Part shown: one piece after another, positions 46,352 through 56,132 of the stretch | How the letters are laid out: the number at the start of each line of letters is the position of its first letter | Position numbering within the stretch: position 1 is the first letter of the stretch | Program-made: the position numbers and the translations under genes | Notes under the pieces: model-generated | Seen by the model: only the letters and a program-made list of their open reading frames with translations | Database searches by the model: none | What the model was told of the DNA's origin: nothing | Assembly: GCA_020343875.1 (NCBI GenBank) | Contig: CP070811.1 | Location: 3,483,598-3,547,597, forward strand | Direction of reading: 5' to 3' | Length of the DNA: 64,000 bases | From: Anaerolineales bacterium | GTDB taxonomy: Bacteria > Chloroflexota > Anaerolineae > 4572-78 > NAK82

Positions 46352-48622
46352 TCATCCTTCCGGCAATAGCGGTAAAGCGACGCTAAAGGTGCTGCCAACC
46401 CCCAACTCGCTGTCAGCCCAAACCTGCCCGCCATGTAGCTCGACAATTGAACGGGCAATGAATAATCCCAGACCCACTCCTCGGACACTGAAAGTCAACT
46501 CGTTGTGAGCCCGAAAGAAGCGGGTGAACAAGTAAGGCTGATCAGCAGCGGCCACCCCAACGCCTGTATCAGCCACATCTACGCGGGCCTGGTTGTCTTC
46601 CTGGAAAACTCGAACTTCAACACGTCCTCCGGACAACGTATAGTGATAAGCATTGCTCATAAGATTCTCAACGGCCCAAGTCAGCCGATCCCAGTCACCC
46701 TCTACCCACAAGCCTCCTCCAGACAATCTTACCCGCAACGCCAGGCCCTTGGACTCCATTGGCTCCCGCCACTTCTCCACCACCTCACCTACCAGCTGCG
46801 AGAAACGCAACCGGCTTCTCTCCAATCCCAGATTCTTGGCCTGGATCTGAGAGATGTCAATCAATTCGTTGATGTGATGCAGCAATTGATTGGCATTATC
46901 GCCAACTGTACGCACAAACTCCAGGCGGCGATCGTCCAAAAGGCTGCCACGACTCATCATCAGTAGATCACTATATCCCTTGATCGCAGTCAGCGGTGTA
47001 CGTAGTTCATGCGAAATGTTGGTGATGAACTCATCTTTCAGCCGATCGGACTCGACCTCGCGGGTGACGTCACGCAAAACAACTACCGTACCCAACTCTT
47101 CGCCGTCAGGTGTCTTAACCGGCGCAGCTAACGCACTCAACACGCGGCCACCCACCCGGTAGCGTTGTGGTTTCTGGATCACAGTTGGCGCTGGTAACTG
47201 CTCCATCTCGGGTACGTCATCAATGCCTCCATAGACCGGGGGTGGCAGCTCGCGCAGCGGGGCAGACCTGAAGTCACTTGACATATCCGCTAAGACTTGT
47301 TGCGCCGCTGGGTTGGAAGTGATGATCTCGCCTTCCACATCCAGCACAATCACACCATCAGCAATACTATTCAGGATAGCCTCCAGCTTGCTGGCCTGCT
47401 CAATCAGTTGGCGGTTACGCTCCGAGAGCCTTTCGGTCATCACATCAAACGAGCTGGCCAGGCTGCCGATTTCGTCCTTGCTTCGAATGCCCGTACGCTG
47501 CGCTAAGTCACCTGCTGCTACCGCCACCGAGGTCTCCACCAGCCGATTGAGAGGGCGAATGATGCGCTGTGCAACCACGAAGCCAATCCCGATCACAGCC
47601 ACCGTGGCAATTGAAAAGATAATGTTCAACATGCTTCTGCTGGTCACAGCAGCGCTCACGATGAAGTTTGTAGGCAAAGCCACGCTGAACAGCCCAAAGG
47701 ACTGATTCCGCAGTTGCCAGACACCAAAGGCCAGCACGTATTGCTGGCCCAAGACATCTACCTCTCTCAATGGAACTTGATCTTCTGACTCGGATACCAC
47801 CGCTTGATATCGGTCAGGTGACTCCTCCAATAGCGCAACTACTGCCTCATATTGCTCCGGCGACTCCTTCAGAACATCGGTGACGCCTTCCTGCCCGCCC
47901 CCCAGCGTGGTATCGACCACGCCCCCGCTTAGGTCATAGAAGGTCACTTTGGCCACGGCGCTTTCGGTCAGGTCAATCACCATCTCTCGCACGTAGGTAC
48001 CCACCATGACGGCACCGACTTGCTGTTCCCCTTGAAGGACCGGCCCTACGGCAAAAACCATCATCCCATAGGGCGTCTGGCCAAGCAGGGCACGCTTTTC
48101 CCCTAAGGTATCCACATCCTCGGCACGAAGCACTAGGCGCACATCCTCCAGCCGGGAGAAATCAGCCCCTGACCGCTCCACGCCGTCGGTCCGGCTCTGC
48201 CCCAGTGGGCGCTGCCAGCCATAGATCTCGATGCCCCTCATGTCTAGCAACTCCACCGCATCAATATCGCTGTTCGCGGCGATCTGTGGCACCAAGCTGG
48301 CCAGCATCTCTCGGTCGCCGACCGCCAGGCCTTCAGGCACTCCTTGAGTGCCGGCCACAGCCCGCAGCACTTCTAGCCGGTCCAACTCGTGGCGGACCAC
48401 ACCCTCAGACACAACCCGGCCCGCATCGAGAAGCTGATTGTTAAATCGCTCACGCATCGAACCGGTGACCAAGCTGGTGACCACATAAGCGCCAATACCC
48501 GCAACGACCAACGTCAGCAGCAGATAGGGCAAAATTATCTTGGTTCCGATGCTGGCCGTCAACCGACCTAACGTGTCACGCCATCCCGAAGAAGGTTCCG
48601 GTAGCGCCTTCTGATTCACCAT
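46352..48622 (-). CDS. Membrane sensor histidine kinase (Cache-HAMP-PAS-HisKA-HATPase)
   Basis: 756 residues. The first helix (about 28-53) and second helix (about 331-352) enclose a double-Cache-like extracytoplasmic sensor of about 275 residues. HAMP (RIIRPLNRLVETSVAVAAGDLAQR), PAS (LEAILNSIADGVIVLD), HisKA with intact His in NISHELRTPLTAIKGY, and HATPase (NLMSNAYHYT, ADTGVGVAAADQPYLFTRFFR, GVGLGLFIARSIVELHGG) follow. In the N box the usual Lys after NA is Tyr. A full sensor for a small external ligand; no partner response regulator is adjacent. Confidence 0.94.
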   Translation of the reverse strand: MVNQKALPEPSSGWRDTLGRLTASIGTKIILPYLLLTLVVAGIGAYVVTSLVTGSMRERFNNQLLDAGRVVSEGVVRHELDRLEVLRAVAGTQGVPEGLAVGDREMLASLVPQIAANSDIDAVELLDMRGIEIYGWQRPLGQSRTDGVERSGADFSRLEDVRLVLRAEDVDTLGEKRALLGQTPYGMMVFAVGPVLQGEQQVGAVMVGTYVREMVIDLTESAVAKVTFYDLSGGVVDTTLGGGQEGVTDVLKESPEQYEAVVALLEESPDRYQAVVSESEDQVPLREVDVLGQQYVLAFGVWQLRNQSFGLFSVALPTNFIVSAAVTSRSMLNIIFSIATVAVIGIGFVVAQRIIRPLNRLVETSVAVAAGDLAQRTGIRSKDEIGSLASSFDVMTERLSERNRQLIEQASKLEAILNSIADGVIVLDVEGEIITSNPAAQQVLADMSSDFRSAPLRELPPPVYGGIDDVPEMEQLPAPTVIQKPQRYRVGGRVLSALAAPVKTPDGEELGTVVVLRDVTREVESDRLKDEFITNISHELRTPLTAIKGYSDLLMMSRGSLLDDRRLEFVRTVGDNANQLLHHINELIDISQIQAKNLGLERSRLRFSQLVGEVVEKWREPMESKGLALRVRLSGGGLWVEGDWDRLTWAVENLMSNAYHYTLSGGRVEVRVFQEDNQARVDVADTGVGVAAADQPYLFTRFFRAHNELTFSVRGVGLGLFIARSIVELHGGQVWADSELGVGSTFSVALPLLPEG

Positions 48623-48734
48623 TTACGGTACCTGTACAGCGAGGATCAGAGAGTCCTGAAGCGTTCTGGCAACACGCCTCCCTCGCCAGTCTGCATCAGC
48701 TCTGTATTGGTGGCTGCCTATTAATTACGTGCAC

Positions 48735-48763
48735 ATTATACCAGCTTTATGCGCGTTTGACCA
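48735..48763 (-). promoter_or_regulatory. Promoter of the Cache-HAMP kinase
   Basis: On the minus strand TGGTCA (48758-48763), 17 bases, perfect TATAAT (48735-48740). Confidence 0.55.
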
Positions 48764-48847
48764 GAGGAAACATCTCCTAATCTGGGGCCTCCCTGGCGGT
48801 GGGTCAAGTGGGAGGCACTTGCCCGTCCCCCCCTAACACATTCCCCC

Positions 48848-49717
48848 TCAGGTTTGGACGAACATCACCCCCCCAATGACAAATCCTGCCCCAGCCACGG
48901 TGGCCATCGTCAAAGGCTCACCCAGTACTGTAACCCCTAAAACGGTGGACACCAGCGGGGTGATGTAAAGGAAGACTCCCGCGCGCGATATGGGCAACCG
49001 GTAGGCAGCATACCACCAAAGCCAGTTGGCAGCAGCCCCACAACCCAGCGCTAAGCCCAATAAGGCTGCCCACACGCCAGCTGAAAGGCGCAAGGTGAGC
49101 CCCTCCCAGGCAGCAGCCGGCATCAACATCAGGGCCCCAAATAAACCAGCCAGCGCAGCCACAACCAGAGGATTATAAGTCATCACCAGCCGTTTACCAC
49201 CCAAAATATAAACTGCACCAACCACTGTAGCCACCAGTGCCAGCAGGTCACCCCACAATCGAGCACGTGCCGTTGTTTCGGCTTCCCCCAATCCGCCCAG
49301 AGTGATAAGCGTCACACCCACCGTTGCCATGGCCAGTCCCCCTACCGCCCGCCAGCTGAACTGCTCCTTGAGCAGCCACACGCCAAATGTGGCGGTGAGA
49401 ACAGGAAAGCCATTCATGATAAGACCTACGTCCACGCTAGTGGTGTAAACCAGAGCCAAATTTTGCAGTGCGTAGAACAGGCTTACCCCCACCACTCCCA
49501 GCCCAACGAAGGCCCATCCGTCGTGATGCAGGGCCCGACGCAGTGTTTCCCGGCCGCGCACCGTGGCACCGCTCACCACCATCAACGCTAGGGCCGCCAC
49601 ACTCCAGCGTAAGGCAGCGGTCGACATAGGCCCCAACTGGGCAAGGATGACTTTGGTCAAAAGGAAGCTAGCTCCCCACAGAACCGCCGCCCCACCGGCA
49701 GCAAAATATGCGCGCAT
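48848..49717 (-). CDS. EamA-family (drug/metabolite) transporter
   Basis: 289 residues with ten predicted membrane helices in two EamA repeats (ALLWGASFLLTK opens the first; LGDLLALVATVVGAVYILGG opens the second; YITPLVSTVLGVTVLGEPLT is the typical last motif). These proteins export or import amino acids and other small metabolites; the substrate is not predictable. The gene stands alone with no terminator seen. Confidence 0.9.
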   Translation of the reverse strand: MRAYFAAGGAAVLWGASFLLTKVILAQLGPMSTAALRWSVAALALMVVSGATVRGRETLRRALHHDGWAFVGLGVVGVSLFYALQNLALVYTTSVDVGLIMNGFPVLTATFGVWLLKEQFSWRAVGGLAMATVGVTLITLGGLGEAETTARARLWGDLLALVATVVGAVYILGGKRLVMTYNPLVVAALAGLFGALMLMPAAAWEGLTLRLSAGVWAALLGLALGCGAAANWLWWYAAYRLPISRAGVFLYITPLVSTVLGVTVLGEPLTMATVAGAGFVIGGVMFVQT

Positions 49718-50204
49718 CGCTCTACGCCATCACGTGCCAAGAAGGCACGGAATCACAATATGGATACAAGCAATTACAGGGAAGCCACCTTACGGACAGA
49801 TCAATTGGACCTCGTACTTTAGGCTCAGCCTGAACTGGCAAGCTCAAGCTATTTCCCCCCCAGGCTTCAGAATTGGCTGGATATGTCAAGCCAAACCGGG
49901 CAATCTTCACGACTCTGATCGGCTTCTCTGCAAGATGAGAAGAGGCAGAAGCTGCAAGCTTCCTAGGCTCCCACAAATCCTGTTCGCCCATTGTAAGCAC
50001 AGCCAGTCCATCTGTCAAACCCGGTTTTCAAGCCAGCAGGTAGGGGTGGTGTATCCTTGCCAGTTGAGATCTGCAAGAAGAGCAGATCAACAGCGCTGGT
50101 CAGTTTCTTGAATTCCAGCTGTTTTCGATACACTTTGCAGGCTGGTCTTCCCTTGACACGCCGCGCCTGGAGCGATACAATGGGAGGTGAAGGAGGAATC
50201 GCAC
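49718..50204. other. Long non-coding stretch between divergent genes
   Basis: 487 bases between the minus-strand EamA gene and the plus-strand amidohydrolase. Apart from the ssnA-like promoter at its right end I can support no gene. Short open frames here lack ribosome-binding sites and family features. I checked by eye for guanidine, cobalamin and SAM riboswitch motifs and found none. Confidence 0.55.
50153..50181 (+). promoter_or_regulatory. Strong promoter of the amidohydrolase operon
   Basis: Perfect TTGACA (50153-50158), 17 bases, TACAAT (50176-50181). Transcription would start near 50188, leaving a short leader that is almost entirely the AAGGAGG ribosome-binding site. Confidence 0.8.
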
Positions 50205-51542
50205 ATGCTGATCACCAATGGCACGATTCTCACGATGGGCGACAACCCACGGGTCATCCCCGGCGGCGCCATCTACTTAGAAGAAGATACCATCGTGGAG
50301 GTCGGCTCCACCGCCGAGTTGAGCGCCAAACACCACCACGAGGAAATACTGGATGCAGAGGGCCAAATCATAATGCCTGGCCTCGTCTGTGGGCACACTC
50401 ACTTTTATGGGGCGTTTGCGCGAGGTATGGCCATCCCAGGCCAGCCAGCCGACAACTTCGTCCAAATTCTTGAAAAACTGTGGTGGAAGGTTGATCGAGC
50501 GCTAACCCTGGAAGACTGTAAGTACAGTGCGCTGGTAGCGCTTGCCGACGCTATCCGCCACGGGACAACCACCCTGATAGATCATCACGCCAGCCCCAAC
50601 GCCATTGATGGCTCCCTGGATGCCATCGCCGAGGCGGTCAAACAGGCAGGTTTACGCGCTTCCCTTTGCTACGAAGTCACTGACCGCAATGGAGAGGAAG
50701 GGGCTCAAGCCGGCATAGCCGAGAACGCGCGCTTCATCCGTGAGTTACAGGCACACTCACATCCGCAGCTGGCCGCCTCCTTTGGGCTACACGCTGCTTT
50801 CACTGTCTCCGACGCAACACTGGAGCGCTGCCTGCAAGAAGCTCAGGGCCTGGACGTGGGTTTTCACATCCATGTAGCCGAAGACAAAGCCGACCAGGCT
50901 GACAGCCTCAAGAAATACGGCAGGCGGGTGCTGGAGCGGCTGGAAAAGCGAGGCGCCCTCGGCCCCAAGACCATCGCCGTTCACTGCGTACACATTGATG
51001 CCTACGAAATGGACGCTTTGCGTGCTACCCGCACCCAAGTCACCCACCAGCCCCGCAGCAATATGAACAATGCCGTTGGTGTGGCCGACGTGGCGGGCTT
51101 GCTCAAACGAGGCATCAACGTTGCCCTGGGCAACGACGGATTCTCCAACAACATGTTCACCGAAATGCACGCCACCTATCTACTGCATAAAATCAACGCC
51201 CATGACCCGCGTGCCATGCCCGGCGATGCCGTCACGCAAATTGCCTTCGCCAACAACACCAAGCTGGCAGGTATCTTCTGGCCGCAACCAGTCGGTGTGC
51301 TGGAACCGGGCGCTTTAGCCGACATCATTCTGCTGGATTACTATCCCTATACTCCAATCACCGACGGCAACTTCCCCTGGCACATTATCTTCGGCATAGA
51401 TGGCAGCCAGGTTACACATACCATTGCCGGCGGCCAGCTGCTGATGAAAAACCGTGAACTACTCACGCTGGATGAAGAAGCCATCGCTGCCAAAGCAAAG
51501 GGACTGGCAAAAGAGGTCTGGCGACGGGTAGCGGAGATGTGA
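50205..51542 (+). CDS. ssnA: SsnA-like metal-dependent aminohydrolase
   Basis: 445 residues of the amidohydrolase (cytosine deaminase/atrazine chlorohydrolase-like) superfamily. Metal ligands are in GLVCGHTHFYGAFARG (HxH), FHIHVAED and VHCVHIDAYE, and the Asp in ALGNDGFSNNMF. The family named SsnA occurs in purine and aromatic amine catabolic islands with unknown exact substrate; the NMFTEMHATYLLHK and LQPVG-like C-terminal segments support it. ATG 50205 with AAGGAGG at 8 bases is better than the upstream GTG at 50187. The CPCC-domain gene follows two bases after the stop. Confidence 0.85.
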   Translation: MLITNGTILTMGDNPRVIPGGAIYLEEDTIVEVGSTAELSAKHHHEEILDAEGQIIMPGLVCGHTHFYGAFARGMAIPGQPADNFVQILEKLWWKVDRALTLEDCKYSALVALADAIRHGTTTLIDHHASPNAIDGSLDAIAEAVKQAGLRASLCYEVTDRNGEEGAQAGIAENARFIRELQAHSHPQLAASFGLHAAFTVSDATLERCLQEAQGLDVGFHIHVAEDKADQADSLKKYGRRVLERLEKRGALGPKTIAVHCVHIDAYEMDALRATRTQVTHQPRSNMNNAVGVADVAGLLKRGINVALGNDGFSNNMFTEMHATYLLHKINAHDPRAMPGDAVTQIAFANNTKLAGIFWPQPVGVLEPGALADIILLDYYPYTPITDGNFPWHIIFGIDGSQVTHTIAGGQLLMKNRELLTLDEEAIAAKAKGLAKEVWRRVAEM

Positions 51543-51544
51543 CT

Positions 51545-52117
51545 ATGCATCGGAGCGAAGCCATCCAACTCATCGCCGAATATCGGCTCAATAAGCTGAC
51601 GGAGGTTGAGGCCGTCGAAGCTATACACAGCTTCTTCAACGACTTCATCCCCGATGATCTGCGCCGGCAACTTGATCCGGCACTGGTGGTCCAGCACGAC
51701 CGCCACGACATACCACCCACCATTATCCCCTCCGACCCACGCTACCAGCCGGTCTTGCTTCACCAGATGAAGCGCCAGCTGCGCGGCGTGACCAATGCCT
51801 ATCTCAGCGCCTACCTACACGGCAATATGAACATGTCGGTGGACATCAGCGGCCGGATGACCAGGCTGCTCCCCTGCCCGGTGTGTGAGTATCAGTCGCT
51901 GCCCATTTTGGGCAACTGGGACGTATGTCTGGTTTGCGGCTGGAAGAGCGACCCAGTGCAAGAAGCAGTACCCGACGAACCGATTGGCGCTAACGGCGTA
52001 AGCTTGAATCAGGCGCGTGAGAATTTCGCCCGCATTGGCCTTAGCTCCGACAAAGCCCGCAGCCGGGTACATCCCCACGGTAAGCATATGTATCCCCGCG
52101 CCGACAAAGCAGAGTGA
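51545..52117 (+). CDS. CPCC-type cysteine-rich domain protein
   Basis: 190 residues. The C-terminal half has LPCPVCEYQSLPILGNWDVC followed by LVCGWKSDPVQ and NQARENF, the cysteine-rich CPCC family (four Cys, presumably a zinc ribbon). The N-terminal half is helical (AIQLIAEYRLNKLTEVEAVE) with no recognised fold. ATG 51545 is nearly fused to the end of ssnA, so translation is probably coupled. The role is unknown. Confidence 0.8.
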   Translation: MHRSEAIQLIAEYRLNKLTEVEAVEAIHSFFNDFIPDDLRRQLDPALVVQHDRHDIPPTIIPSDPRYQPVLLHQMKRQLRGVTNAYLSAYLHGNMNMSVDISGRMTRLLPCPVCEYQSLPILGNWDVCLVCGWKSDPVQEAVPDEPIGANGVSLNQARENFARIGLSSDKARSRVHPHGKHMYPRADKAE

Positions 52118-52191
52118 GGTGCCACTCATGCTAATTTCGGCCTACCCGACCAAACCAGTCGCAGCTTCTATCAAACACGCTCTCAAGGAGC

Positions 52192-53688
52192 ATGGCTTTG
52201 TCCCGCCCCAGGGCAACTGATGCACTGCTAACGCTGGCTGCCGTTGGCCTGGCCAGCGAGCTCATCTACTTCTTAGTCTTCGTTCGTCCCTTCCCCCTGG
52301 CCCGCTTCTACAACACGATCCCTCCGGTTGACTATGCCAAGCTCACTCATCACTCTGTTGGCGGCGCAGCCAGCTATACACTGTCCATCCTGGCCCTCTT
52401 CACTGGCTATGCCATCGTATTAAGGACGCTCAGCACTATACCCAGAGATTCCGCCAGCAGCCGGTGGGCGTGGGGCTTGATCGTGGGTGGGGCCACCCTC
52501 TTTGGCGCCACGCTAGCGATGGCCTATCCCACCACCGCCATTGATATGCTCATCTATGCCGTGCGTACGCGAGGCTGGGCGATCCATGGCCTCAATCCGC
52601 TGGCGACTGCGCCCCAAGATCTCCTGGGCGATCCCTGGGTAGGCCTGGCTGCCGAGTGGGCCGACGCGCCTTCCCCTTACGGCTTGGTATGGGAAGGAAC
52701 GTCGCTACTGGCCTTCCGGCTGGTGGGCGGTAACCTTCTGGCCCATCTCTTCGCACTCAAGACCATTACCACCCTGGCTCATTTGAGCTGCGTCGCCCTC
52801 ATAGGCCTCACCCTCCGCCGCCTCAAGCCCGATTGGGCGCTGGCCGCCAGCGCTGCCTTCGCATGGAATCCCCTGGCCTTGCTAGAATCAGCGGGCAACG
52901 GCCACAATGACATCCTGATGGTCTTCTTCCTGCTGCTGGCCGTCTACTTCGTCGCTGGCAACCGCCGCTGGCTGGTTGGCCCAGCCCTGTCTTTTTCCAT
53001 CTTTGCCAAGTTCATCCCAGTGATGGCTGTACCCTTCTTTTTGCTGTATCTGGCGCGCCGCGAGTCAAGCTGGTGGCGCCGGTTTGCGGTCGCTGCGGGC
53101 AACCTGGCGCTGATCGGTGGGCTGGGAGTGGCCTTGATGACCCCTGTCTGGCCTGGCTGGGAGAACTGGGCTGTACGCAATCTGGGACATGGGGCGGGCA
53201 AATCTCCCTTCGCTCTACTGGTGCTGATTCTCCGCCCGTGGCTTGGCACCAACCCCGCCTTTGACATCGGCCGCTACCTGATGGGTGCTTTGTTCCTGAT
53301 TATCTACTTGTGGCTAGCCTGGCGTGCCTTCACTGGCCCGCCGACGGTGGCACATGTGATTCTCGTCCCCAGTTTTGGCGTCTTCTTCTGGTATCTGGTG
53401 CTGCCCAACCAGCAATTCCACGCCTGGTACTTGTTGTGGCCACTGGGGGTTGCGGCCTTGCTGGTTCCGTCGTCAGCCTTCACCCGTGTCGCCGCCTTCG
53501 GGCTCACTGCCCTACTATCTATCACCCTTTATGAAACAATGCGCGTTTGGTGGTGGAACATACTCAACCCGTTGGTACTGCACACCATTGCCATTCCCTT
53601 CGTTTTCGGCCTTCCCATGCTGGCTGGAATCAAGGGTGAGTCTTTACTTTGGCCCGGCGTCAACTCGTTCAAGCCTCCCACGCAGTGA
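52192..53688 (+). CDS. GT-C mannosyltransferase-like membrane protein (DUF2029-like)
   Basis: 498 residues with about eleven membrane helices. WNPLALLESAGNGHNDILMV is a strong signature of the GT87-related polyprenyl-phosphate mannosyltransferase group, with FAKFIPVMAVPFFLLYL and LPNQQFHAWYLLWPLG further on. It probably moves mannose from polyprenyl-phosphate-mannose to an envelope glycan on the outer face. AAGGAG precedes ATG 52192. Unrelated in function to the genes on either side as far as can be seen. Confidence 0.82.
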   Translation: MALSRPRATDALLTLAAVGLASELIYFLVFVRPFPLARFYNTIPPVDYAKLTHHSVGGAASYTLSILALFTGYAIVLRTLSTIPRDSASSRWAWGLIVGGATLFGATLAMAYPTTAIDMLIYAVRTRGWAIHGLNPLATAPQDLLGDPWVGLAAEWADAPSPYGLVWEGTSLLAFRLVGGNLLAHLFALKTITTLAHLSCVALIGLTLRRLKPDWALAASAAFAWNPLALLESAGNGHNDILMVFFLLLAVYFVAGNRRWLVGPALSFSIFAKFIPVMAVPFFLLYLARRESSWWRRFAVAAGNLALIGGLGVALMTPVWPGWENWAVRNLGHGAGKSPFALLVLILRPWLGTNPAFDIGRYLMGALFLIIYLWLAWRAFTGPPTVAHVILVPSFGVFFWYLVLPNQQFHAWYLLWPLGVAALLVPSSAFTRVAAFGLTALLSITLYETMRVWWWNILNPLVLHTIAIPFVFGLPMLAGIKGESLLWPGVNSFKPPTQ

Positions 53689-53775
53689 GCACGAAAGCCC
53701 CAAGCCTGTGTCGCTGCTACCATCCATGGCCCGCAGGCCGAGATGGGCCGATAGGGCAGGCATCCCCCTTTCAAC

Positions 53776-53804
53776 TTGCCCCGTACCCCAACTTGCGCTA
53801 TAGT
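53776..53804 (+). promoter_or_regulatory. Promoter of the F420 gene cluster
   Basis: TTGCCC (53776-53781), 17 bases, TATAGT (53799-53804), about 30 bases before the npdG ATG. Confidence 0.65.
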
Positions 53805-53835
53805 GGCCTCATCCCGCCACTAAGGAGACACCCCT

Positions 53836-54525
53836 ATGACCAAAACGGTTGCCGTCATCGGTGGCACTGGCAACGAAGGCCCTGGCCTGGCACTACGTTG
53901 GGCCATGTCAGGCCAATATCAGGTGATCATCGGCTCGCGCCAACAGGAGAAGGCAGAGCGTGTGGCTGCCGAATTGAACGCCCGGCTGGGTAAAGCCTTG
54001 ATCCGCGGTATGGTCAACCCTAGCGCGGCCGATGCGGCCGACCTCGTGGTGTTAACTGTCCCCTACAGTGCCCATATCCCCACCCTGGAGAGCATTCGCG
54101 CTGAGTTGAGCGGTAAAATCCTGGTGGACGTGACTGTCCCCCTGCAACCGCCCAAGGTGAGCCGGGTGCATATCCCGCCTGGTGGCAGTGCTACTGCCGA
54201 AGCCCAGGCCCTACTGGGCAATGATGTGCGCGTAGTGGCTGCCTTCCAGAACGTCGGTGCCGCCCATCTGGACGACCCGGACCACCCTGTCCAGTGCGAC
54301 GTGCTCGTTTGTGGCGACGATAAAGAGGCAAAAGCCGAGGCTATCGCCTTGGCAGCGGCAGCCGGCATGCGAGGATTGGATGCAGGTCCCCTGCAAAACG
54401 CCGTCGTCATTGAAGGTCTTACTGCCGTGCTCATCGGCATCAACATTCGCTACAAGATCAAAGGCGCAGGTATCTTGATTACGGGCTTGGATCAGGGCGC
54501 AAGGAATCAGGAAAGCCAGGAGTGA
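53836..54525 (+). CDS. npdG: NADPH:F420 oxidoreductase
   Basis: 229 residues. It moves hydride between NADPH and coenzyme F420. The N-terminal dinucleotide fold AVIGGTGNEGPGLALRWA and the Arg of GSRQQEKAERVA (2'-phosphate contact) fit the F420-dependent NADP reductase family, as do VLTVPYSAHI, VDVTVPLQPP and VVAAFQNVGAAHL. First gene of the F420 group, preceded by AAGGAG and its own promoter; it links the cofactor to central redox metabolism. Confidence 0.95.
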   Translation: MTKTVAVIGGTGNEGPGLALRWAMSGQYQVIIGSRQQEKAERVAAELNARLGKALIRGMVNPSAADAADLVVLTVPYSAHIPTLESIRAELSGKILVDVTVPLQPPKVSRVHIPPGGSATAEAQALLGNDVRVVAAFQNVGAAHLDDPDHPVQCDVLVCGDDKEAKAEAIALAAAAGMRGLDAGPLQNAVVIEGLTAVLIGINIRYKIKGAGILITGLDQGARNQESQE

Positions 54526-54649
54526 GGATCCTTCAGGCCTTCCACCCCATCATTCGCCATTGCTGGCCTTGCCCGATCCATCGACGGGTAAGGCGAGCTA
54601 CGCGCTCCGGTCGTGAGCTGCCAAGGGAACATGGTTCAGGATAGCGAGT

Positions 54650-55411
54650 ATGCCTGATCTCATCTTCACGCCACTCAGCGGCATTCCTCTTATCAAACCT
54701 GACGACGACCTGGGCGGACTTGTGGCCAGCGCCGTCAAGTCTGCTGGCCTGTGGTTACAAGATAGCGATGTGTTGGTCGTCGCGCAGAAAGTCATCTCCA
54801 AGGCCGAAAACCGCTTCGTGCGTCTGCGTGATGTCACCCCCTCGCCCCGGGCGATGGAGCTGGCCCAAGTCACTGGCAAAGATCCGCGCCTGGTCGAGGT
54901 GATCTTATGGGATACGGCCGAGGTCATCCGCGCTCGCCAGTACGTGCTCATCGTGGCGCACCACCTGGGCTTCATCTGTGCTAACGCTGGCGTGGACCAC
55001 TCAAATGTCGGCCCAGAAGATGACTTGGTATTACGCCTGCCCGCCGACCCGGACGCGTCGGCCCGCCGGCTCCGGGCTCGCCTGCAGCAGTTGACCGGTG
55101 CCGCGCCAGGGGTCATCATCAACGACAGCCACGGACGCCCATGGCGTGAAGGGACTGTGGGCATGGCCATCGGCCTGGCAGGCCTGACCCCGGTACAAGA
55201 CCTAAGAGGCTGCCCCGATTTGTACGGCTATCATTTGCAGCACACCACCGTCGGATTTGCTGACCAGATCGCTGCGGGTGCCAGCCTGGTCATGGGGCAG
55301 GCCGACGAAGGCCTACCCGTTGTGCTGGTGCGCGGCCTGACCTGCTCACCGGCCGAGGACATATCAGCTCACCAAATTCTTAGACCGCCCGAAACAGACT
55401 TGTTCCGCTAA
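54650..55411 (+). CDS. cofE: F420-0:gamma-glutamyl ligase CofE
   Basis: 253 residues. It adds L-glutamate to F420-0 using GTP and a divalent metal. Conserved segments are TPLSGIPLIKPDDDL, DVLVVAQKVISKAE, FICANAGVDHSNVGPED and GVIINDSHGRPWREGTVGMAIG. In mycobacteria the equivalent domain is the N-terminal half of FbiB; here it is a separate protein with the nitroreductase-like partner as the next gene, 36 bases on. AGCGAGT precedes the ATG, a weak ribosome-binding site. Confidence 0.95.
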   Translation: MPDLIFTPLSGIPLIKPDDDLGGLVASAVKSAGLWLQDSDVLVVAQKVISKAENRFVRLRDVTPSPRAMELAQVTGKDPRLVEVILWDTAEVIRARQYVLIVAHHLGFICANAGVDHSNVGPEDDLVLRLPADPDASARRLRARLQQLTGAAPGVIINDSHGRPWREGTVGMAIGLAGLTPVQDLRGCPDLYGYHLQHTTVGFADQIAAGASLVMGQADEGLPVVLVRGLTCSPAEDISAHQILRPPETDLFR

Positions 55412-55447
55412 AGAAACGCACCCCAAATCGAAAAAGAGGCATGAGGA

Positions 55448-56059
55448 GTGACACCACCCAGAATCCTCTACCAGCTTGTCCGAGAGAGGCGATCGATTCG
55501 TCGCTACGCCGACCGACCGGTGAAGCGAGCGACGATCGAAAGGCTATTGACGGCTGCCGCCTGGGCCCCATCGGCTCACAACCGACAGCCTTGGCGCTTT
55601 GTTGTGATCGAAGATGACGACACCAAGCAACGCCTGGCCAGCGCCATGAACGCCATTCTGCGCGCCGACCTAGCCGCCGATGGCCTACCTGCATCCCAAA
55701 TCGAAGCCCACGCCGACCGGCGGCGGACTCGGTTGACCCGCGCCCCTATTCTCATTCTGCTCTGTATGACGATGGTCGATATGCACGATTACCCGGACGA
55801 CAGACGCCGTCGTGCCGAGTGGACTATGGCAACCCAGAGCGTAGCTCTGGCCGCTCAAAATCTACTATTGGCCACCCACGCTGAGGGCCTGGGTGCCTGC
55901 TGGTTATGTGCCCCTCTCTTCTGCCCAGACATTGTCCGCGATACGCTCGGGCTGCCTGAAGATTGGGAGCCCCAGGCATTCATCAGCCTGGGCTGGCCAG
56001 CCGAATCACCGACCAGAGAACGGGAGCCATTGGACGCACGCGTCAAATTCCTGGCCTAA
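55448..56059 (+). CDS. Nitroreductase-fold protein, probable dehydro-F420-0 reductase
   Basis: 203 residues with the FMN-binding nitroreductase pattern: RERRSIRRYADRPV, then AAWAPSAHNRQPWRFVVIED, and a C-terminal GLGACWLCAP/LGLPEDWEPQAFISLGWP. In actinobacterial FbiB this fold is fused behind CofE and reduces dehydro-F420-0 with FMNH2. The position between cofE and cofD supports the same job here, with the phosphoenolpyruvate-based route; this is inference from context. GTG 55448 is the best start (AGAGG about ten bases upstream). Confidence 0.88.
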   Translation: MTPPRILYQLVRERRSIRRYADRPVKRATIERLLTAAAWAPSAHNRQPWRFVVIEDDDTKQRLASAMNAILRADLAADGLPASQIEAHADRRRTRLTRAPILILLCMTMVDMHDYPDDRRRRAEWTMATQSVALAAQNLLLATHAEGLGACWLCAPLFCPDIVRDTLGLPEDWEPQAFISLGWPAESPTREREPLDARVKFLA

Positions 56060-56132
56060 CGGTAGTTCTGCAGCGTCGATTTCGGCACAGGGACACAGGA
56101 CAAGAGCAGATAGAAAGCGCAAGGAAGAGATT

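Noticed and set aside
49722-50018. 98-codon open frame on the minus strand upstream of the EamA gene
   Set aside because: No ribosome-binding site, no recognisable fold, Trp/Cys-rich composition unlike neighbours.
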